Virus record (IMG/VR): IMGVR_UViG_3300049845_000395
Coordinates: 1-34,553 of that record
Strand: one strand, 5' to 3'
From: a virus
Length of the DNA stretch: 34,553 nt
Position numbers and translations under genes: made by a program. Positions 30,645 through 34,553 of the stretch are shown here, in pieces (the stretch's first letter is position 1; each line of letters opens with the position of its first letter). A model generated the notes under the pieces. The model made no database searches. It saw only the letters and a program-made list of their open reading frames with translations, and was not told where the DNA came from.

Positions 30645-31716
30645 CATTGCTGACGCCACATTACAGACAAACAAAATTCTTTACACAACGGGCGGCGTTG
30701 CTGAAAACATAATATCGCCAAACTCAAACTTTGTTTGTCAGGCAAAGAATCGTTTGTGGACTTTTGAAACAGGATCAACTGACACCATTTGGTTTTCAAA
30801 AGAAATCCGTTCTGGATTTCTTCCTGCGTTCTCTGACTTGCTGGTGCAGAAAGTTTCTTCTGCTGGTGGCGAGCTGGTGGCTCTTGCGCAGATTGATGAC
30901 AAGCTCATCATTTTCAAAGAACGAATCATCATGGCGTTGCTTGGTGATGGGCCGACTGAATCGTTGGTCGGAAGTTTCTCGGTACCATTGCAAATCACAT
31001 CAGGTATGGGATGCGTCACAGCACGTAGCGTGGTCGAGACTCCTGTTGGTATCTTCTATGCTTCACAGGAAGGAATTTACCTTGTCGATAGGAGTTTGCA
31101 GAACTCTTTCATTGGAAGGCCTATTTACAAGAACGAAGGCACGATTAGGTCAAGTGTCTATGACCCAGTGCTGAATAGAGTGATTTTTCTCACAACGACT
31201 CAAATGATTGTTTACTATATCTCCACAGCCTCTTGGTACACATGGACTGCAACAAACCCAGTTGATTTGTTGCTTGAAGGTGGCGTGTTGTACCAGCTTA
31301 CGAGTACAAAGCTTTTGAAACAAGGAACTGGCTATCAAGACGACAGCGCAAACTATGCACAGACTCTAAAACTTGGGCAGTTCTCGTTTGCAGGATTGCA
31401 GGCCTACCAAAGACTTTACAGAGTCCTGATCACTGGCAGAAGCACGAGCGACGCGAATACGACAAACTTGACTGTGAAGAATTATTTCAACAGTAATACA
31501 ACAGCAACCGATACTTTGACGCTGCAACATTCTTCAGCGATTAGTAACAACAGATTTGAACTTGAAGTCAGGCCGAGTGTGCAAAAATGTGAGACAATGG
31601 AAATCGAACTGAGTCTTACTGCAAACACGAGTGGTTTCATTGTAAGTGGGATGAGTGCGGAAGTTGGAGTTCTTCCAGGAGCTGCAAGACGCGCAGAATC
31701 GAGGAGAGCAACATAA
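30535..31716 (+). CDS. Tail nozzle/stabilisation-type protein, second part
   Basis: Continues the protein in the +1 frame. The first upstream stop in this frame is TAG 30532-30534, so no independent ATG or strong SD precedes the conserved start IYRTTASGTIFYFLGS; TTG 30535 is only formal. After it come NNLTGSTLTYVDN, then FSKEIRSGFLPAFSDLLV and TSGMGCVTARSVVETPVGIF, the last typical of phage stabilisation proteins. The sampled lines after about 30740 are 48-55% GC. It should be read as the C-terminal half of the previous product. It ends in a TAATG overlap with the next gene. Confidence 0.75.
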   Translation: MVFQRNKIYRTTASGTIFYFLGSINNLTGSTLTYVDNIADATLQTNKILYTTGGVAENIISPNSNFVCQAKNRLWTFETGSTDTIWFSKEIRSGFLPAFSDLLVQKVSSAGGELVALAQIDDKLIIFKERIIMALLGDGPTESLVGSFSVPLQITSGMGCVTARSVVETPVGIFYASQEGIYLVDRSLQNSFIGRPIYKNEGTIRSSVYDPVLNRVIFLTTTQMIVYYISTASWYTWTATNPVDLLLEGGVLYQLTSTKLLKQGTGYQDDSANYAQTLKLGQFSFAGLQAYQRLYRVLITGRSTSDANTTNLTVKNYFNSNTTATDTLTLQHSSAISNNRFELEVRPSVQKCETMEIELSLTANTSGFIVSGMSAEVGVLPGAARRAESRRAT

Positions 31717-33230
31717 TGGTGATTACAGCAGGATTTTTCGATAACAAGAATGCTAACGTCGCTGCAAACGTATTGACTGGCGGTATGAGCGGTCAAGCTG
31801 CAGGCATTTATGGCACAGCCACAGGAAAGAAAGACCCTTGGAATTTGCAAGGTCTTTCTGATCTTGACCCGACAAAGGTGCGCAAGGCAAACACATCGCA
31901 AACTCAAGGCTTAATTAACGAGGCCTCAACTCAGGCAGGACAATTTTTCAATAAACCTGTAGAGCGATTTCAGCCAACTCAGATTACGACAAGAAATATT
32001 AGAGCGGGTGCAGTAACACCCATGCAAGCGCAAGCAGCACAAATTGAAGAGGCTGCTGGCCGTACTGATTTCTTAAATGCTCTTGCTGCTTCTCAGGCGA
32101 GAATGGGACAAGCTGGGCAAATTGATCCACGCATGCAGCAGTACTTGGAGCAGTCACTCAGGCAAGGCGCCACAACTCAAGATGCACTTGGTATGCTTCA
32201 GGCGGCTGCTATGGGGAATGCTCCAAGTCAGGCACAGGCAGTGATGCAAGCCGGTACAGATCAGGCGATACGTGCACAGATGGCGATGGGGGCGAGTGGT
32301 GGTTTCAATCCTGCCAACCTTCGCGGTGCACAGTCTCAAGGTGCTCTTTTGCAGCAGCAAGCAATCAACCAAGGCGCTCAACTCAGAGCGCAAGAGATGG
32401 CACAGGCACGGCAAACTTATGGCCAACTTGGACTCAGTGCAGACCAAGCACAGCAGCAGATGTTTGCCCAAGCGGCTCAACAACAACTGGCAGCGTCTCA
32501 GTTCCAAGAACAAGCCAAGCAGCAGGCTCTGAATGCTTACTTGCAAGGAACTCAAAATCTGTATGGCATGGATCAAACAACTGCATTGCAACAAGCGCAG
32601 TTCGCACAGCAAGCAGGTCTTGCAAACCAAGCCGCAACGAATCAAGCGTCGATGTTCAATGTAGGAAACACGTTGGCAGCGAACCAATTCAATGCTCAAC
32701 AAGCTTTGCAGGCTCAACAACTCAACAATCAGTTTGGTCAAAATGCACTCAATTCATACCTTGCAGCGCAGCAAGGTTATGCAGGTCTGGGCGCACAAAT
32801 GTTTGGCCAAGCTCTGGGAGGCCAGCAAGGATTGACAGCCTTGGAACAACAGCGACTGAATCAACAAGGGCAGCTTAGGAATCAAATGTTTGGCGCTGGT
32901 GCAAGTGCGGCTGGGTCTGCTGGAGCTGCTGCTATTGCAGCATCAGATAGAAACATGAAGAAGAACATTCGCGTCAACAAAGAAACACAGGCTTTTCTGA
33001 ATGCGCTTACTGATAATGCATACGAATACAAGGATGCCTCGTTACCAGGAACTCAGAGCGGAACAAATTACGGGCCTATGGCTCAAGACTTGGAAAAGAC
33101 AAAGATGGGTAAAACAGCAGTGCGAGAAACTGCCAATGGTAAGCTGGTGGATTCTGCAAGAGGGTTCTTGCTCGCGCTCAGTGGGCTTGCAAACCTCAAT
33201 CAACGCATCAACGCTTTGGAGTCTAAGTAA
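31716..33230 (+). CDS. Gln/Ala-rich internal virion protein with C-terminal S74-type domain, 504 aa
   Basis: Residues 100-395 are an almost uninterrupted Gln/Ala-rich helical region, as in internal ejection proteins. The last 95 residues form an S74-type chaperone: Ser410 in SDRNMKKNI and Lys415 keep the Ser-Lys dyad seen in the tail fibre, and YGPMAQDLEK parallels its GFIAQEM. S74 domains are mostly known from fibres, so its presence in this protein is notable; here it might process the protein before packaging or assist assembly. Both TAATG junctions suggest coupling to neighbours. Confidence 0.75.
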   Translation: MVITAGFFDNKNANVAANVLTGGMSGQAAGIYGTATGKKDPWNLQGLSDLDPTKVRKANTSQTQGLINEASTQAGQFFNKPVERFQPTQITTRNIRAGAVTPMQAQAAQIEEAAGRTDFLNALAASQARMGQAGQIDPRMQQYLEQSLRQGATTQDALGMLQAAAMGNAPSQAQAVMQAGTDQAIRAQMAMGASGGFNPANLRGAQSQGALLQQQAINQGAQLRAQEMAQARQTYGQLGLSADQAQQQMFAQAAQQQLAASQFQEQAKQQALNAYLQGTQNLYGMDQTTALQQAQFAQQAGLANQAATNQASMFNVGNTLAANQFNAQQALQAQQLNNQFGQNALNSYLAAQQGYAGLGAQMFGQALGGQQGLTALEQQRLNQQGQLRNQMFGAGASAAGSAGAAAIAASDRNMKKNIRVNKETQAFLNALTDNAYEYKDASLPGTQSGTNYGPMAQDLEKTKMGKTAVRETANGKLVDSARGFLLALSGLANLNQRINALESK

Positions 33231-34553
33231 TGGCCAGGAAGCTTGAAAGAGAAGACGACAAATTCTTTTATTACGATGATGGGAGCAAGAGCTCCAAACA
33301 AGGACTTACACAGCCAAAATTAGACGCAATGAGCGCAGAGATCCAAAAGAATCAGATGGCCGCTTCTGCTGCAAACCTAACCGCTTCAGATCCAAGGTTT
33401 GACGCGCAACAATCCTTTGAGTCGATTAGTGACCAATCAAAGCTCTCACGCACTGAACCGCAAATGAGTCAAACTGCACCACAGTCAGTTCTCGGCGTTC
33501 CAGTGAATCAGCCTACGCTTGGTGTTCCAATGGGGCAAGCTCCAATGGCTCTACCAGTTGGCGCTGGTACGATGGATTTGACACAGTATAACCGACCCAT
33601 GCCTAAGACTGTGAGAACGACAGAAACTCAAGTTGGAACGCCATTGCCAAAGGCTGAACTTGAAGCGGCTGTGAAGGGATTTGATGCCCAGATTTCAGCA
33701 CAGAGAAAACTTGCTGAAACTGCAGCAGCTGGGCAAATCGAGCAGGCGAAGATTCAGGAAGGGCTTACACAAGAGCTTGACAAAATAAATCAACAACGTC
33801 TTGAAATCGAGCAAGCAAAACAAACAGCGATCAATGACTTCGATGCAAAATACAATGACACAATGAGTCAATTACAGAATGCCAAGATTGATCCAGACAG
33901 GTTCTATGGTGGCTCAGTTGGTAAGCGAGTGCTCGCGGGTATTTCGATTGCGCTAGGACAGTTTGGCGCTTCGATGACTGGTGGTAGGAACGCAGCACTT
34001 GATATCATCAACAAGGCGATTGACGATGATATCTCAGCTCAAAAAGAAGGTATTCAAAAGCTTGGCTCTCAAGCAACACTTCAACGCCAATTCATGGCTG
34101 ACATTCGCCAAAAGTTTGCAGACAAAGATCAAGCTCAACTTGTCCAGAAAGCTGCTGCAATTGAAATGGCTCAAAACAAAATCACCGAAATTGCTTCCAG
34201 AACCTCCAGCGAACAAGCCAAAGTGAATGCAGAGAATTTGATTGGTCAACTCCAAGTTCAAAAACTCGATCTGCTTTCGAAAGGGCAGCAACTCGCTGCA
34301 GGAAAGACAGTCATTCGAACGCAGACAGAACAAGGAGGTGGCGGTGTAAATCCAGCAGAGCAAGTAAAGGCAGCTTCTCCATTACGAAAAGAATACAATG
34401 ATAGTCCTGTTACAAAAATGACTATCGGAAGGCGAGAAAGCTTTAACACGATGTCTGCAGCGGCCGAACAAGATTCTCCTTCTGGAGATATTTCTTTCAT
34501 CTATGCATATATGAAAATGAACGACCCAACTTCGACAGTACGAGAGGGTGAGT
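33230..34553 (+). CDS. Internal virion/ejection protein, incomplete at the window end (441 codons seen)
   Basis: The frame is open from ATG 33230 (TAATG overlap) to the last base. The first 125 residues are flexible and Gln/Pro-rich. A coiled coil follows (about 140-220), then a Gly-rich section GKRVLAGISIALGQFGASM with DDDISAQKEGIQKLG, a pattern seen in internal proteins of related phages. The end of the window has AYMKMNDPTSTVREGE, matching the recurrent phrase YMKxLDPxSVVREGE of phage structural or lytic-transglycosylase-linked proteins. The catalytic part, if any, lies outside the window. Confidence 0.7.
   Translation, partial: MARKLEREDDKFFYYDDGSKSSKQGLTQPKLDAMSAEIQKNQMAASAANLTASDPRFDAQQSFESISDQSKLSRTEPQMSQTAPQSVLGVPVNQPTLGVPMGQAPMALPVGAGTMDLTQYNRPMPKTVRTTETQVGTPLPKAELEAAVKGFDAQISAQRKLAETAAAGQIEQAKIQEGLTQELDKINQQRLEIEQAKQTAINDFDAKYNDTMSQLQNAKIDPDRFYGGSVGKRVLAGISIALGQFGASMTGGRNAALDIINKAIDDDISAQKEGIQKLGSQATLQRQFMADIRQKFADKDQAQLVQKAAAIEMAQNKITEIASRTSSEQAKVNAENLIGQLQVQKLDLLSKGQQLAAGKTVIRTQTEQGGGGVNPAEQVKAASPLRKEYNDSPVTKMTIGRRESFNTMSAAAEQDSPSGDISFIYAYMKMNDPTSTVREGE

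Noticed and set aside
32154-32741. 195-codon Leu/Cys-rich minus-strand frame
   Set aside because: Mirror of the Gln/Ala-rich repeats: CAG/CAA codons read as Leu on the other strand. No SD or neighbours.

Overview
The window holds most of one short-tailed (podovirus-like) dsDNA phage genome. A complete head-packaging module (small and large terminase, portal, scaffold, coat protein), head-to-tail connectors, a nozzle/stabilisation-type protein and a set of large Gln/Ala-rich or Gly-zipper internal proteins are present. No tape-measure, tail-tube or sheath gene is seen. There is no integrase, excisionase or convincing lysogeny repressor, and no DNA or RNA polymerase gene, so a lytic phage that borrows the host polymerases is the simplest reading. 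A lipoprotein signal and a two-domain endolysin with a holin candidate suggest a Gram-negative host; the host cannot be named from the sequence. Most genes are packed with ATGA or TAATG start/stop overlaps.

Layout: 13-7991 (+) holds a 1001-residue internal protein, a small tail protein, an S74-type tail fibre, a lipoprotein and two further structural proteins. 7975-12409 (-) is the recombination/replication operon, read from right to left: two small genes (one HTH), a Sak4-like ATPase, a DUF669/SSB-like protein with an acidic tip, a Gp157-like protein, an SF2 helicase, a VRR-NUC nuclease and an unknown gene. 12410-12636 is a divergent control region with a minus-strand promoter, a hairpin with a T-tract and an operator-like palindrome. 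12637-14643 (+) is a primase-helicase, followed by about 700 non-coding bases (14644-15344) with iteron-like repeats, the best candidate replication origin. 15345-17897 (+) is a chain of small early genes, including a likely Acb2/Tad1-type cyclic-nucleotide sponge. Next come a tRNA-Trp, two genes (one with two HTH units), the endolysin (lysozyme-like plus CHAP) and a holin candidate. A short minus-strand pair (20204-20731) with its own terminator interrupts the plus-strand late region. 20759-34553 (+) is the packaging, head, connector and internal-protein region; the last gene runs off the window.

How it fits together: the left-pointing operon and the primase-helicase supply priming, unwinding, annealing and ssDNA handling around the iteron region, while the small right-pointing genes probably modify the host or counter its defences. 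The late genes package DNA, build the capsid and tail and lyse the cell. Three points stand out. Genes that follow a true non-coding gap tend to have their Shine-Dalgarno inside a hairpin. The nozzle-type gene is split by a +1 shift close to a composition change. Two unrelated virion proteins end in the same S74 self-cleaving chaperone domain.
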